The notes under the pieces: model-generated
The model's input: the letters and a program-made list of their open reading frames with translations, nothing else
Database searches by the model: none
What the model was told of the DNA's origin: nothing
Assembly: GCA_958449715.1 (NCBI GenBank)
Contig: CAUDIU010000031.1
Location: 1-19,418, forward strand
DNA length: 19,418 nucleotides
DNA from: an uncultured Clostridium sp.
Lineage (GTDB): Bacteria; Cyanobacteriota; Vampirovibrionia; Gastranaerophilales; Gastranaerophilaceae
Reading direction: 5' to 3'
Translations under genes and position numbers: made by a program
Part shown: piece after piece, positions 1 through 7,029 of the stretch
How the letters are laid out: every line of letters starts with the position of its first letter
Position numbering within the stretch: position 1 is the stretch's first letter

Positions 1-641
1 ATTTTACTGATAAAGTTTGGAAATACGCATATTTCTCCACTATCTAATTCTATACCTGATATGTCAGGATGTAATTTCATAAATTCATCTTGATTGCTTG
101 CTATTTGTTTTGCTTCAAGAGAACTTACTTTTTTTAATTTAAGATTTTTTAATCCTGAAATTTCATAAATAGTTGGTTGAGGGTTATCAAGTGGTTTTGT
201 TGAACCAATGTGTATAGGAGCATCTTTACTTCTTATATTTGCGAAATATGGTGCATTCCTTTTTGTTCTAAAAAGGTATATTCCTTTACCTCTTTTCGAT
301 AATCCTTCGCCTGAGCCTATTTTTTCAATATTAAAAGATGAAAAACTAAAAGGTGATCCATGGTATGCTTTATCTGTATCTGCTCCAAAAAATCTTAGTT
401 GAATACTTTTGGTATCAAATACTTTCCCCCAATTTTTAAGATCATCTTTTGTCAAATTTTCTGCTGTTTGTTTAATTTTTTCTTTTGGAATAATGTTTTC
501 TTTTTTTAGTAATTCTGAATATTGTTTTACAGAATTTTGGTATTTTGGTGCATACGCGAAAGGTGTTCCTTTTTTGTATACCGGTGTTTTTCGAACAAGG
601 CTTGATGCTTGTTTCATCAGTATAGTTGTAAAATTTCCCAT
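1..641 (-). CDS. ADP-ribosyltransferase-like protein, 3' end cut by window
   Basis: An uninterrupted minus-strand frame of 213 codons runs from an ATG at 641 off the left edge. An AAGGGG ribosome site lies 3 nt before the ATG. Residues 1-90 are basic and helical with no signal peptide. From residue 93 the protein looks like the ART fold found in phage and polymorphic-toxin polyvalent proteins: YHGS (H94), then FSSFNIEKIGSGEG, then GKGIYLF (Y122) followed by APYFA, then IYEISGL, then SGEICVFPNFI (E203). These fit the His-Tyr-Glu triad and the usual E-x-x-VF-x-P-x-x-I end motif. Family knowledge suggests NAD-dependent ADP-ribosyl transfer to an unknown target; that activity is inferred. The C-terminus is not visible, so partner domains or an immunity gene may lie to the left. 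The gene is divergent from ruvC. Plus-strand open frames over it are shadows. Confidence 0.7.
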   Translation of the reverse strand, partial: MGNFTTILMKQASSLVRKTPVYKKGTPFAYAPKYQNSVKQYSELLKKENIIPKEKIKQTAENLTKDDLKNWGKVFDTKSIQLRFFGADTDKAYHGSPFSFSSFNIEKIGSGEGLSKRGKGIYLFRTKRNAPYFANIRSKDAPIHIGSTKPLDNPQPTIYEISGLKNLKLKKVSSLEAKQIASNQDEFMKLHPDISGIELDSGEICVFPNFISK

Positions 642-665
642 AATCCCCTTTTTTATATTTCCCCT

Positions 666-705
666 ATTATGTATTAATAAAAACATTTTCTTTATAAAAA
701 TTGCC
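666..705 (-). promoter_or_regulatory. GGCAA / GTTTT / -10 type upstream element of the ART-like gene
   Basis: On the minus strand GGCAA begins at 705, GTTTT begins 21 nt later at 684, and CATAAT occupies 671-666, followed by AGGGG. GGCAA lies 64 nt before the ATG at 641. The same order and spacing occur upstream of the repeat protein at 16217, and a slightly shorter form upstream of the gene at 12149. A promoter role is inferred. Confidence 0.4.
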
Positions 706-717
706 TGAAAATTATGG

Positions 718-723
718 TATAAT
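718..723 (+). promoter_or_regulatory. Extended -10 promoter of ruvC, leaderless layout
   Basis: TGGTATAAT ends at 723, only 6 nt before the ruvC ATG at 730. Transcription would therefore begin at or next to the A of the start codon. There is no Shine-Dalgarno. The block 713-737 is identical to the tyrA start region at 4662-4638 on the minus strand. Confidence 0.6.
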
Positions 724-729
724 AATTTT

Positions 730-1203
730 ATGAAAATTTTAGGTATTGACCCAGGGTTAGGAATTGTAGGATATTCTATTGTTGAATATGATGGAGAAAC
801 TCCTGTACTTTTGCATTCAGGTTCTATTCAAACTCAAAAAGGAGCTCGAGAATCTGCAAGACTTTTAGAGATTTTCGAGGATATGAGTACTATAGTTGAA
901 AAATATAGACCTGATTGTGCAGCGATAGAAAAACTATTTTTCTTTAGAAATCAAACAACAGTAATGCCTGTAGCCCATGCAAGGGGGGTGATTTTAACTG
1001 TTCTTGAAAAATTTCAAATACCTATTTATGAATATACTCCTATGGAAGTTAAGCAGGTTTTGACAGGCTATGGTCGTGCGGATAAAAAAGAAGTTGAACA
1101 AATGGTTAAATTGTCACTGGGTGTAGATACTTTGCCAAAACTCGATGATACAGTAGATTCAATTGCAATTGCAATTTGTCATACGCGTTCAATCATGTTA
1201 TGA
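730..1203 (+). CDS. ruvC: Holliday junction resolvase RuvC
   Basis: RuvC is the endonuclease that cuts Holliday junctions symmetrically, working with the RuvAB branch-migration motor in recombinational repair. The 157-aa protein has normal family length. The metal-binding acidic residues are all present: D7 in ILGIDPGLGIVGYSI, E67 in AAIEKLFFFRNQTT, and D140/D143 in KLDDTVDSIAIAICH, with the same 3-residue spacing as E. coli D138/D141. The PMEVKQVLTGYGRADKKEV segment is also typical. The ATG at 730 follows an extended -10 box by 6 nt and has no ribosome-binding site, so the transcript is probably leaderless. Its stop overlaps the next gene in an ATGA. Confidence 0.96.
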   Translation: MKILGIDPGLGIVGYSIVEYDGETPVLLHSGSIQTQKGARESARLLEIFEDMSTIVEKYRPDCAAIEKLFFFRNQTTVMPVAHARGVILTVLEKFQIPIYEYTPMEVKQVLTGYGRADKKEVEQMVKLSLGVDTLPKLDDTVDSIAIAICHTRSIML

Positions 1204-1664
1204 TTATTCCTATGGATATTAATTATGTATTATTAAGACAAATTTCTATATTAAGTGTGTTTTTCGGAGCTGTACTTGGAGCTGTGACTTTAATACCTTA
1301 TTTAGGAGTTGTGTCTTTTGTTTTTTTATTATGTTTCATTTCCCCGATTGTAATTTGGCTTTTGACTAAATATGATTGTCTTTCTTATTTATCTACAAAA
1401 GACAGTATTATTATCGGAGCTATATCAGGATTTGTTTCATATTTAGGCTTTTCAATAATCTATGTACCTATTTCGGTTATTTTAATGAAGTTTTTTCATA
1501 TAGCTGCAAATTACGGAGTAGGGTTGATGCTTGAACATGCTAGCTTTTTTATACTTGTTGTAATCTCACTTTTTATGGGTGTTTTGAGTGCAACAGTGAA
1601 TGCTTTTACAGGATTTTTAACTTTCTATGTAATGGATTTTTTAGGTGTGTTCAGGAATAAGTAA
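1200..1664 (+). CDS. Four-helix membrane protein of unknown function, coupled to ruvC
   Basis: I do not recognise this family. The 154-aa product is almost entirely hydrophobic, with about four predicted membrane spans: around residues 10-32, 38-55, 70-100 and 118-146. Short polar loops lie between them and the tail FRNK is basic. I chose the ATG at 1200 because it overlaps the ruvC stop in a 4-base ATGA, a normal arrangement for translational coupling. The same frame stays open back to a TTG at 1176, and a second ATG lies at 1212; neither has a Shine-Dalgarno. No catalytic motif is visible. Co-expression with ruvC is likely, but nothing links it to DNA repair. Confidence 0.7.
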   Translation: MIIPMDINYVLLRQISILSVFFGAVLGAVTLIPYLGVVSFVFLLCFISPIVIWLLTKYDCLSYLSTKDSIIIGAISGFVSYLGFSIIYVPISVILMKFFHIAANYGVGLMLEHASFFILVVISLFMGVLSATVNAFTGFLTFYVMDFLGVFRNK

Positions 1665-1699
1665 AATTTTTAGTTTAATTAGTAAAAGAGGAAATAAAA

Positions 1700-2761
1700 A
1701 TGGCAGAATTTCATTCAAAAATAAAAACAATAGAATGGGTAGATAATTATTCAAAAATGGTTGATCAGACATTGTTGCCTTATGAATTCAAATATGTAAA
1801 TATCACAGGCGGGCAAGAGATGTTTGATGCAATCAGAACAATGATAGTTCGTGGAGCTCCGGCGATTGGTGTTGCAGGCGCTCATGGAGTTGTATTATAC
1901 GCTCAAGAACTTGCGAAAGAAAATCTTTCTAGAGATGAATTTGTAAAAAAACTTCTTGAAAAAGCTGATTATATGGCAACATCAAGACCTACCGCAGTAA
2001 ACTTGATGTGGGCTTGTGAAAAACAAAAAGAAGTTATAAAAAATTCTAAATCAGATATTCAAGGAATTGTAGAAGAGTTAAAACAAAACGGAATTAGATT
2101 AGAAGATGAAGATATTGCAATCAATAAAAAAATAGGTGATTACGGTGCGGAAGTTGTTCCAAAAGGTGCAACAATTTTAACTCACTGTAATGCAGGCGGA
2201 CTTGCAACTGTCGGTTACGGAACAGCTTTAGGCGTTGTACGTTCAGCATTTGCAAATGATCCGACAATTCAAGTATTTGCAGATGAAACTCGCCCTCGTC
2301 AACAAGGTGCAAGAATTACTACATTTGAATTGACAATGGACGGAATTCCAACAACTTTAATTACTGATGGAATGTGTTCATATTTTATGAAAAAAGGTAT
2401 GATTGATATGGTAGTGGTAGGTGCAGACAGAATTGCAGCTAATGGCGATACCGCTAATAAAATAGGTACTTACACAGTAGCAATTGCAGCGAAATACCAT
2501 AACGTTCCATTCTATGTTGCAGCTCCTTTATCAACTATTGATACAAGTATTAAAACAGGTGATGAAATTGTAATTGAAGAACGTTCTCATGATGAAGTAA
2601 CTCACATTAACGGAAAAATAATTTGTGCTCCTGATGTAAATGTAATAAATCCAGGATTTGATGTTACTCCGCATGAATTAATTGCCGGTATTATTACAGA
2701 AAAAGGAATTTTAAGACCTGATTATCACAAATCAATTGCAGAAGCATTTGCTAAAGCTTAA
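1700..2761 (+). CDS. mtnA: S-methyl-5-thioribose-1-phosphate isomerase
   Basis: MtnA converts 5-methylthioribose 1-phosphate to 5-methylthioribulose 1-phosphate in the methionine salvage pathway; it belongs to the eIF2B-alpha-like fold. The 353-aa protein is full length. Visible signatures are RGAPAIG (51-57), NLMWA (101-105), THCNAGGLATVGYGTALGV with the expected catalytic C163, ETRPRQQGAR (196-205), and GADRIAANGDTANKIGTY with the catalytic D243. These distinguish it from plain eIF2B subunits and from ribose-1,5-bisphosphate isomerase, though paralogue confusion in this superfamily is common. The start follows AGAGGAAATAAAA, a good ribosome site. No other salvage genes are in the window. 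It converges on xre with a 4-bp gap. Confidence 0.93.
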   Translation: MAEFHSKIKTIEWVDNYSKMVDQTLLPYEFKYVNITGGQEMFDAIRTMIVRGAPAIGVAGAHGVVLYAQELAKENLSRDEFVKKLLEKADYMATSRPTAVNLMWACEKQKEVIKNSKSDIQGIVEELKQNGIRLEDEDIAINKKIGDYGAEVVPKGATILTHCNAGGLATVGYGTALGVVRSAFANDPTIQVFADETRPRQQGARITTFELTMDGIPTTLITDGMCSYFMKKGMIDMVVVGADRIAANGDTANKIGTYTVAIAAKYHNVPFYVAAPLSTIDTSIKTGDEIVIEERSHDEVTHINGKIICAPDVNVINPGFDVTPHELIAGIITEKGILRPDYHKSIAEAFAKA

Positions 2762-2765
2762 TTGA

Positions 2766-3041
2766 TTATTTATCAGTAATAAAAAAATCTTTACCTAAAT
2801 CATTTTCAAGTTGTTTGATAATTTCAGACAGCGGAATTTCTAGTGCTTCTGCAATTCTCCAAAGCATTGTAATTTTAGGCTCAATTTGTCCGTTTTCAAC
2901 TCGGCTTAGATTCCCCGGATTGAGATCATACTCATATGCAAATGTGTTGAGAGAAATATTTTCCTTTTTTAGTCTGTTCGATTTAATTATTTTTCCGAGT
3001 TGGTTAATCAAATGTAAAGTTTTTTCACTCTTGTATTGCAT
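2766..3041 (-). CDS. XRE-family helix-turn-helix regulator
   Basis: This 91-aa protein is essentially a single Cro/C1-type DNA-binding domain. The HTH spans roughly residues 12-75, with the recognition part NPGNLSRVENGQIEPKI followed by TMLWRIAEALEIPLSEII, a classic XRE pattern. No effector or peptidase domain follows, only a short tail. The ATG at 3041 has no Shine-Dalgarno. A TACAAT -10 candidate at 3054-3049 sits 7 nt upstream, so the mRNA may be leaderless. The palindrome TGTATACA fills exactly that 7-nt gap, and a second copy lies 36 bp away toward the divergent pilin gene. Autoregulation plus control of the pilin is therefore inferred. The target is not proven. Confidence 0.88.
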   Translation of the reverse strand: MQYKSEKTLHLINQLGKIIKSNRLKKENISLNTFAYEYDLNPGNLSRVENGQIEPKITMLWRIAEALEIPLSEIIKQLENDLGKDFFITDK

Positions 3042-3050
3042 GTATACAAT
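3040..3050. promoter_or_regulatory. Palindromic operator copy 1 (xre side)
   Basis: ATGTATACAAT contains the 8-bp perfect palindrome TGTATACA at 3041-3048. It abuts and touches the xre start codon. The 11-mer is the reverse complement of the copy at 3075-3085. Binding by the adjacent XRE protein is inferred. Confidence 0.5.
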
Positions 3051-3074
3051 TGTAAAACTTATAATATATCATGT

Positions 3075-3085
3075 ATTGTATACAT
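3075..3085. promoter_or_regulatory. Palindromic operator copy 2 (pilin side)
   Basis: ATTGTATACAT holds TGTATACA at 3077-3084, 27 bp before the pilin start codon. It is an inverted copy of the 3040-3050 element; the palindrome centres are 36 bp apart. It lies in the likely pilin promoter. Confidence 0.5.
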
Positions 3086-3111
3086 AAAATAGATAGAGGG
3101 ATAATATTATT

Positions 3112-3900
3112 ATGCGTAAAAATGGTTTTACTTTGGCGGAAGTATTGATAACTCTCGGGATTATAGGAGTTGTGGCAGCTATGACAATGCCTTCATTAGT
3201 TGGGCATTATAGAGAGAAACAAACTATAGTTGCTCTGAAAAAAAGTTATTCAATCTTAAATCAGGCATTTCTAATGGCTACAAAAGATTATGGCCCTCCA
3301 ACAGATTGGGACGGGATATTTACACCTGGAGGAGGCTGTGGTTCTTGTGCTAAAAAAATAGGAGATATATTTGCTCAATATATTCAACGGATAGAAAAGT
3401 GTTATGGTAGTTCATATGGTGTTGATGAAGATGGAAATCCTGTTTATGATCAGGGAGAGAACACAAAATGCGGTGGCATCGATAGACAAAATCCTTTGCA
3501 ATTAAATGGCTCTGGTGATAGTGTTTTAGGTGATATATATGTTAGTACTAACTTTGCAAGAAGTATTATTGCAGATGGAACTTTGTTTATAACACGAACA
3601 GCAGAAGATAATTGTTCTAAGAAATATGGTTCTGCAAATAATCAGAATAATTTTTGTAGTTATATTTTTGTTGATATAAATGGTGGGCATAGAAAGCCTA
3701 ATCAATATGGAATTGATTTGTTTCCTTTTTATTTAACAAATACAGGCTTAGTGCCGGTTGGTGTAAAAAACAGTTATTTTGATGATACCTGTAAAAAATC
3801 TTCCAGCGGTATAGGTTGTACTGCTTGGGTATTGGTTAATGAAAATATGGATTATTTACATTGTGATGTAGATTGGAATGGGCAAACATCTTGTAAGTGA
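3112..3900 (+). CDS. Type IV pilin-like / type II secretion pseudopilin
   Basis: The N-terminus MRKNGFTLAEVLITLGIIG is a class III signal: prepilin peptidase would cut after G5, leaving a methylatable F with E5 of the mature protein (FTLAE). The hydrophobic helix continues through VVAAMTMPSL, then an amphipathic stretch and a soluble domain of about 220 residues. The 262-aa protein has ten cysteines, all in the soluble part, suggesting a disulfide-bonded extracellular domain. Glycine- and asparagine-rich loops follow. This N-terminus with a variable Cys-rich head is common in gut Melainabacteria, where many such minor pilins occur; the exact role (pilus, secretion, DNA uptake) cannot be told. 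AGAGGG lies 11 nt before the ATG, a rather long spacing. It converges on tyrA with a 1-bp gap. Confidence 0.88.
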   Translation: MRKNGFTLAEVLITLGIIGVVAAMTMPSLVGHYREKQTIVALKKSYSILNQAFLMATKDYGPPTDWDGIFTPGGGCGSCAKKIGDIFAQYIQRIEKCYGSSYGVDEDGNPVYDQGENTKCGGIDRQNPLQLNGSGDSVLGDIYVSTNFARSIIADGTLFITRTAEDNCSKKYGSANNQNNFCSYIFVDINGGHRKPNQYGIDLFPFYLTNTGLVPVGVKNSYFDDTCKKSSSGIGCTAWVLVNENMDYLHCDVDWNGQTSCK

Positions 3901-3901
3901 G

Positions 3902-4645
3902 TTATCGAAACATTTTAGAACGAATATTTTTTAACTCGGCGATTGTCTTTGGATAGTCGCCGTTTGTTAATTCTCCGATTGCTTTGTATAATTTTAAAAT
4001 TGATTGTTCAATATTTTTATGGTTCATAGTGACCATATCATTTGCCATTTCTTCATTAGACATTGCAAGTCGTGTCATATCGCGAAAACCGCTTGAGGCA
4101 ATTTCTAATGCTAGCGGATTTTCTTTTGCTGCGAGCATAAGACCTTGTGCGATTACCATTGGCATATGTGAAATCATTGCAACTGCTTCATCGTGTTTTT
4201 CTGCTGTTGTAAAAATAGGATTTGCACCGACAAAGTCTATTATTTCAAGAAGTAAATCATTTTTTTCTCCTGTGAGCACCCATTTAGCATTTTTAAAAAG
4301 TCCTTCAAAAGAGTTTTCAAATCCTTTATGTTCAGTGCCAGCCATTGGGTGTGACGGAATGAATTTATATGGTCTTTGTTTTTCTGATACAAATTTTTTC
4401 AAACTACATACGTCTGTGACTACTGTATCAGGTGATAAATAGTTTTCTAATTCATCTAGTACAGCGAGTGTTTTGTTCATTGGAGTGCATACAAAAATTA
4501 AATCTCTATCTTTTAAAACTTCATAAGATTTGAAGATTTTATCTCCGTTTTGAGATTGAGAAACTGCTATTACATCATATTTTTTTGTTAAATCTTTGAA
4601 TAAAGATCCGCCAATTAAGCCTAATCCGATAATTCCTATTTTCAT
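3902..4645 (-). CDS. tyrA: Prephenate/arogenate dehydrogenase
   Basis: TyrA carries out the NAD(P)-dependent oxidative decarboxylation that leads to tyrosine. The 247-aa protein starts with a Rossmann fingerprint, KIGIIGLGLIGGSL (residues 2-15), and has VCTPMNKTL (52-60), TVVTDVCSLKK (74-84), the family motif SHPMAGTEHKGF (98-109, including H99), and SHMPMVIAQGL followed by ASSGFRDMTRLA. It is a monofunctional form, shorter than many (about 280 aa), with no chorismate mutase or ACT domain. Cyanobacterial relatives often prefer arogenate; specificity cannot be read here. The ATG at 4645 sits 6 nt behind an extended -10 box and lacks a Shine-Dalgarno. Confidence 0.93.
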   Translation of the reverse strand: MKIGIIGLGLIGGSLFKDLTKKYDVIAVSQSQNGDKIFKSYEVLKDRDLIFVCTPMNKTLAVLDELENYLSPDTVVTDVCSLKKFVSEKQRPYKFIPSHPMAGTEHKGFENSFEGLFKNAKWVLTGEKNDLLLEIIDFVGANPIFTTAEKHDEAVAMISHMPMVIAQGLMLAAKENPLALEIASSGFRDMTRLAMSNEEMANDMVTMNHKNIEQSILKLYKAIGELTNGDYPKTIAELKNIRSKMFR

Positions 4646-4651
4646 AAAATT

Positions 4652-4657
4652 ATTATA
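4652..4657 (-). promoter_or_regulatory. Extended -10 promoter of tyrA, leaderless layout
   Basis: On the minus strand TGGTATAAT precedes the tyrA ATG by 6 nt. The region 4662-4638 is identical over 25 bases to 713-737 at ruvC. It lies back to back with the nitroreductase promoter. Confidence 0.6.
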
Positions 4658-4666
4658 CCATACAAA

Positions 4667-4695
4667 TTGACGAACTTCTGATTGTTTAATATAAT
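4667..4695 (+). promoter_or_regulatory. Sigma-70-type promoter of the nitroreductase gene
   Basis: TTGACG at 4667-4672 and TATAAT at 4690-4695 are separated by 17 bp, close to consensus. Predicted transcription starts near 4702, giving a short leader that contains the AAGGGGG ribosome site. Confidence 0.65.
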
Positions 4696-4718
4696 TGTCA
4701 AATAAAAAGGGGGTTATT

Positions 4719-5237
4719 ATGGATTTATTAGAACTATTAAAGAAAAGATATTCTGTAAGAAAATTTGATGATAGAAAAGTAGAGAAAGAAAAACTTGATT
4801 TGATATTGGAAGCAGGCAGAGTTGCTCCGACAGCTGTTAATTTTCAACCGCAAAGAATTCTTGTAATAGAATCTCAGGAAGCTCTTGAAAACTTGAAAAA
4901 ATGTACTCCATATCATTTTAACGCGCCTTTAGCTCTTTTAATTTGTTATGATAATACAGTGAGCTGGAAAAGAGGTCATGACGGTTATGAAATGGGACCT
5001 GTAGATGCAAGTATTGTCACCACACAAATGATGTTGGAAGTTGAAAATATCGGACTCGGTACAACTTGGGTGGGATCTTTTAAAACAGAACTATTGAGGG
5101 AATTTTTTAATATTCCTGAAAATTTTGAACCTGTGGCAATTTTGCCTATCGGCTATCCTGCTAAAGATTCCACTCCAAATCCTCATCATAATGAGAGATA
5201 TGAATTAAGTCATACCGTTTTTTATAACAAATTCTAG
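4719..5237 (+). CDS. Nitroreductase-family FMN oxidoreductase
   Basis: The 172-aa product is a small nitroreductase-fold flavoenzyme using NAD(P)H. The N-terminal MDLLELLKKRYSVRKFDDR carries the family RxSxRxF FMN-phosphate motif. APTAVNFQPQRILVI is the usual second FMN segment, and GLGTTWVGSF (third segment) and VAILPIGYPAKD close the fold. The natural substrate cannot be inferred; such proteins reduce quinones, nitro compounds or enones. I chose the ATG at 4719 because GGGGG sits 5 nt upstream; a TTG extension to 4695 would run into the -10 box. It is monocistronic from a strong promoter divergent to tyrA and converges on the HAD gene with a 1-bp gap. Confidence 0.88.
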   Translation: MDLLELLKKRYSVRKFDDRKVEKEKLDLILEAGRVAPTAVNFQPQRILVIESQEALENLKKCTPYHFNAPLALLICYDNTVSWKRGHDGYEMGPVDASIVTTQMMLEVENIGLGTTWVGSFKTELLREFFNIPENFEPVAILPIGYPAKDSTPNPHHNERYELSHTVFYNKF

Positions 5238-5238
5238 G

Positions 5239-5994
5239 TTAATATATTTCGATATTATCAAGTGAAGTTGTTGTAAATTCAGATGTCTGCATAAGAGTAT
5301 TTTCATCAATTTGTCCTGTAGATACAAGAATTGTTTGATTTACTCCGCCGTTTTTGGCTGCAATAAAATCCATTGGGGCATCGCCTACCATAAGTGTATT
5401 TTCAGGATTTGATTTTAATAATTCTAATGCCAATTTGACAGGAGCTCCGCTTTCTTTTGTCTCTTTAGTAGATTCTCTGCCGATTACGACATCAAATAAA
5501 TTTTCCCATTGGAAATGTTTCAGAGTCAAAAGAGTTGATTCTTTTGCATCTGAAGTTACAATTCCTGTCTTTAAGCCTTTAGCTTTAATTTTTCTTATGA
5601 AATTTATTGCAGATTCAATCGGTTTTGTATATTCAGACATATTTTCATAAAATACTTTGCTTACGTGGTCGAATATTTTTTCAATATCGTTTTCTGTAAT
5701 TTTTATGCCTAAGTCATTTAGGTTTTTGCAAAATATTTCAATAATCACAGGTCTTGAATACATCGCTGTAATGCCATCATGAAGCATTTCACCTTTTGAA
5801 ATATCATAGCCTAAATATATACAAAGTTTTGGGAATAAGTCTTTTGACAGATTAAATTTTTCAATAATTTCTTCAATTCTCATCTCTGTCATTTTGCCCC
5901 AAAAATAGTGCAAATCAATGAAAGTCCCGTCTTTATCAAACAATATTGTATCAATATTGCTGATAGTCCATTTGTCAGTTTTTAGATTAATCAT
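5239..5994 (-). CDS. HAD-superfamily phosphatase (phosphoglycolate-phosphatase-like)
   Basis: The 251-aa protein has the HAD motifs in order: ILFDKDGTFID (nucleophile D20, acid/base D22), a helical cap domain at about 30-125, TGIVTSDAKEST (motif II), a lysine in the GAPVKLAL region (motif III), and TLMVGDAPMDFIAAKNGG (motif IV). The helical cap places it with the Gph-like subclass I phosphatases. The substrate is unknown. Its ATG overlaps the ldpA stop by one base (TAATG), so the two are probably translationally coupled. A functional link to LdpA is suggested only by this arrangement. Confidence 0.87.
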   Translation of the reverse strand: MINLKTDKWTISNIDTILFDKDGTFIDLHYFWGKMTEMRIEEIIEKFNLSKDLFPKLCIYLGYDISKGEMLHDGITAMYSRPVIIEIFCKNLNDLGIKITENDIEKIFDHVSKVFYENMSEYTKPIESAINFIRKIKAKGLKTGIVTSDAKESTLLTLKHFQWENLFDVVIGRESTKETKESGAPVKLALELLKSNPENTLMVGDAPMDFIAAKNGGVNQTILVSTGQIDENTLMQTSEFTTTSLDNIEIY

Positions 5995-6959
5995 TATTTG
6001 TCTGCCTTTACGATTGTATTTACAAGTTCTTTTGCTATTTTTACTGCTTCTTCCATTAATTTTGGATCGTTGAACAGATTATCGTTTGTTAAATATTCTT
6101 TTACGATTTTTCTTGCATAAGAACCTACTGCAAGACAATGTGGGTGAACATCACACATATGAGCAAGTTCAATAGAATTTGAGTTAGTTCCGCCTGACAT
6201 CATAATGTATGCAGGGAATTTTGCGTTTTCAAATAATTGTGCAGTTGCAACAGCTTGCAATGTTGTTCCAAAGTGGTCGTTGCTTCCGCTCATTGCAATT
6301 CCGTCAGCCTGAATAATTGTTGTGTAAGGCTTTCTTAGGCTCAACATCTTTTTAACACGTTCTTTAAGCTTTTTGTCTCCGAGTTCTGATCTGTCAATTG
6401 AAATACATAGCATTCCGTCAAAGAAATCATTGATTTGTAACCATTTATCCATTACATCTTTTTCATCAGTTGAAATCGCGTGGAATTCGATACAATCAAT
6501 GCCTTTTTCGATTAATTTTGGTAAAACTTCTTTGTAATCTTGAAGTTGGCTGATCATTTCAATTGCTTGTTTAGGGCAGTTATTAGCACATTGAGTGCAG
6601 CCGATACATCTTTCTTTTTTAACTTTGTATTTATCAAGTTCAATAATTGCATCATGTGGACAAATTAATTTACATTTTCCGCATTTAACGCATTTTGTCT
6701 GATCGATTACAGCTTTTGTAATATGAGGGTCCCCATCAATACCTACACTTACACATAAGTATCTGTCTTCTTTTATACCTGCTCTTTCAAGTCCTCTTTT
6801 TGCTGCATCTACAATTTCAGGTTTTGCACATAAGTCAAAAAAGTTGCAGCCTGCGAGTGAATAAATTGTGACAAGTCTTTCTACTTCTGTTGCATCTTCA
6901 TTACCAGCACCGCATACAAGTTTAAAACATTCTTTTTTATCTAATAAATCTTTTAACAT
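5994..6959 (-). CDS. ldpA: LdpA-like two-[4Fe-4S] protein
   Basis: LdpA is a cyanobacterial iron-sulfur protein known from Synechococcus as a redox/light input to the circadian clock. This 321-aa protein has an N-terminal domain FKLVCGAGNEDATEVERLV (12-30), two ferredoxin motifs, C90-x2-C93-x2-C96-x3-C100-P and C118-x2-C121-x2-C124-x3-C128-P, and a C-terminal LdpA-type domain with QADGIAMSGSNDHFGTT (217-233), YIMMSGGTNS (251-260) and LAVGSYARKIV (277-287). I recognise these segments as LdpA-like. I chose the ATG at 6959, preceded by AAGGAATTTGTT; the frame stays open to 7073, but that extension would run through the tRNA. With no photosynthesis genes in view, its role here is probably redox-related and unknown. 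Confidence 0.82.
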   Translation of the reverse strand: MLKDLLDKKECFKLVCGAGNEDATEVERLVTIYSLAGCNFFDLCAKPEIVDAAKRGLERAGIKEDRYLCVSVGIDGDPHITKAVIDQTKCVKCGKCKLICPHDAIIELDKYKVKKERCIGCTQCANNCPKQAIEMISQLQDYKEVLPKLIEKGIDCIEFHAISTDEKDVMDKWLQINDFFDGMLCISIDRSELGDKKLKERVKKMLSLRKPYTTIIQADGIAMSGSNDHFGTTLQAVATAQLFENAKFPAYIMMSGGTNSNSIELAHMCDVHPHCLAVGSYARKIVKEYLTNDNLFNDPKLMEEAVKIAKELVNTIVKADK

Positions 6960-7029
6960 AACAAATTCCTTCTTTCTATTTTCATATTTGTGGGATAACG
7001 TTTTAAATAAAATAAAAATAATTGACACG

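Noticed and set aside
208..708. Two plus-strand open frames (208-402 and 409-708) over the left edge
   Set aside because: They are antisense to the continuous 213-codon ART-like frame with its ribosome site, and have no ribosome site or recognisable content.
1156..1177. AATTGC triplication near the ruvC 3' end
   Set aside because: It encodes the conserved SIAIAIC helix after the catalytic aspartates; the repetition follows from the codons.
1665..1699. Possible SAM-type riboswitch before the methionine-salvage gene mtnA
   Set aside because: Only 35 bases separate mtnA from the upstream stop, too short for any known SAM riboswitch; only a ribosome site is visible.
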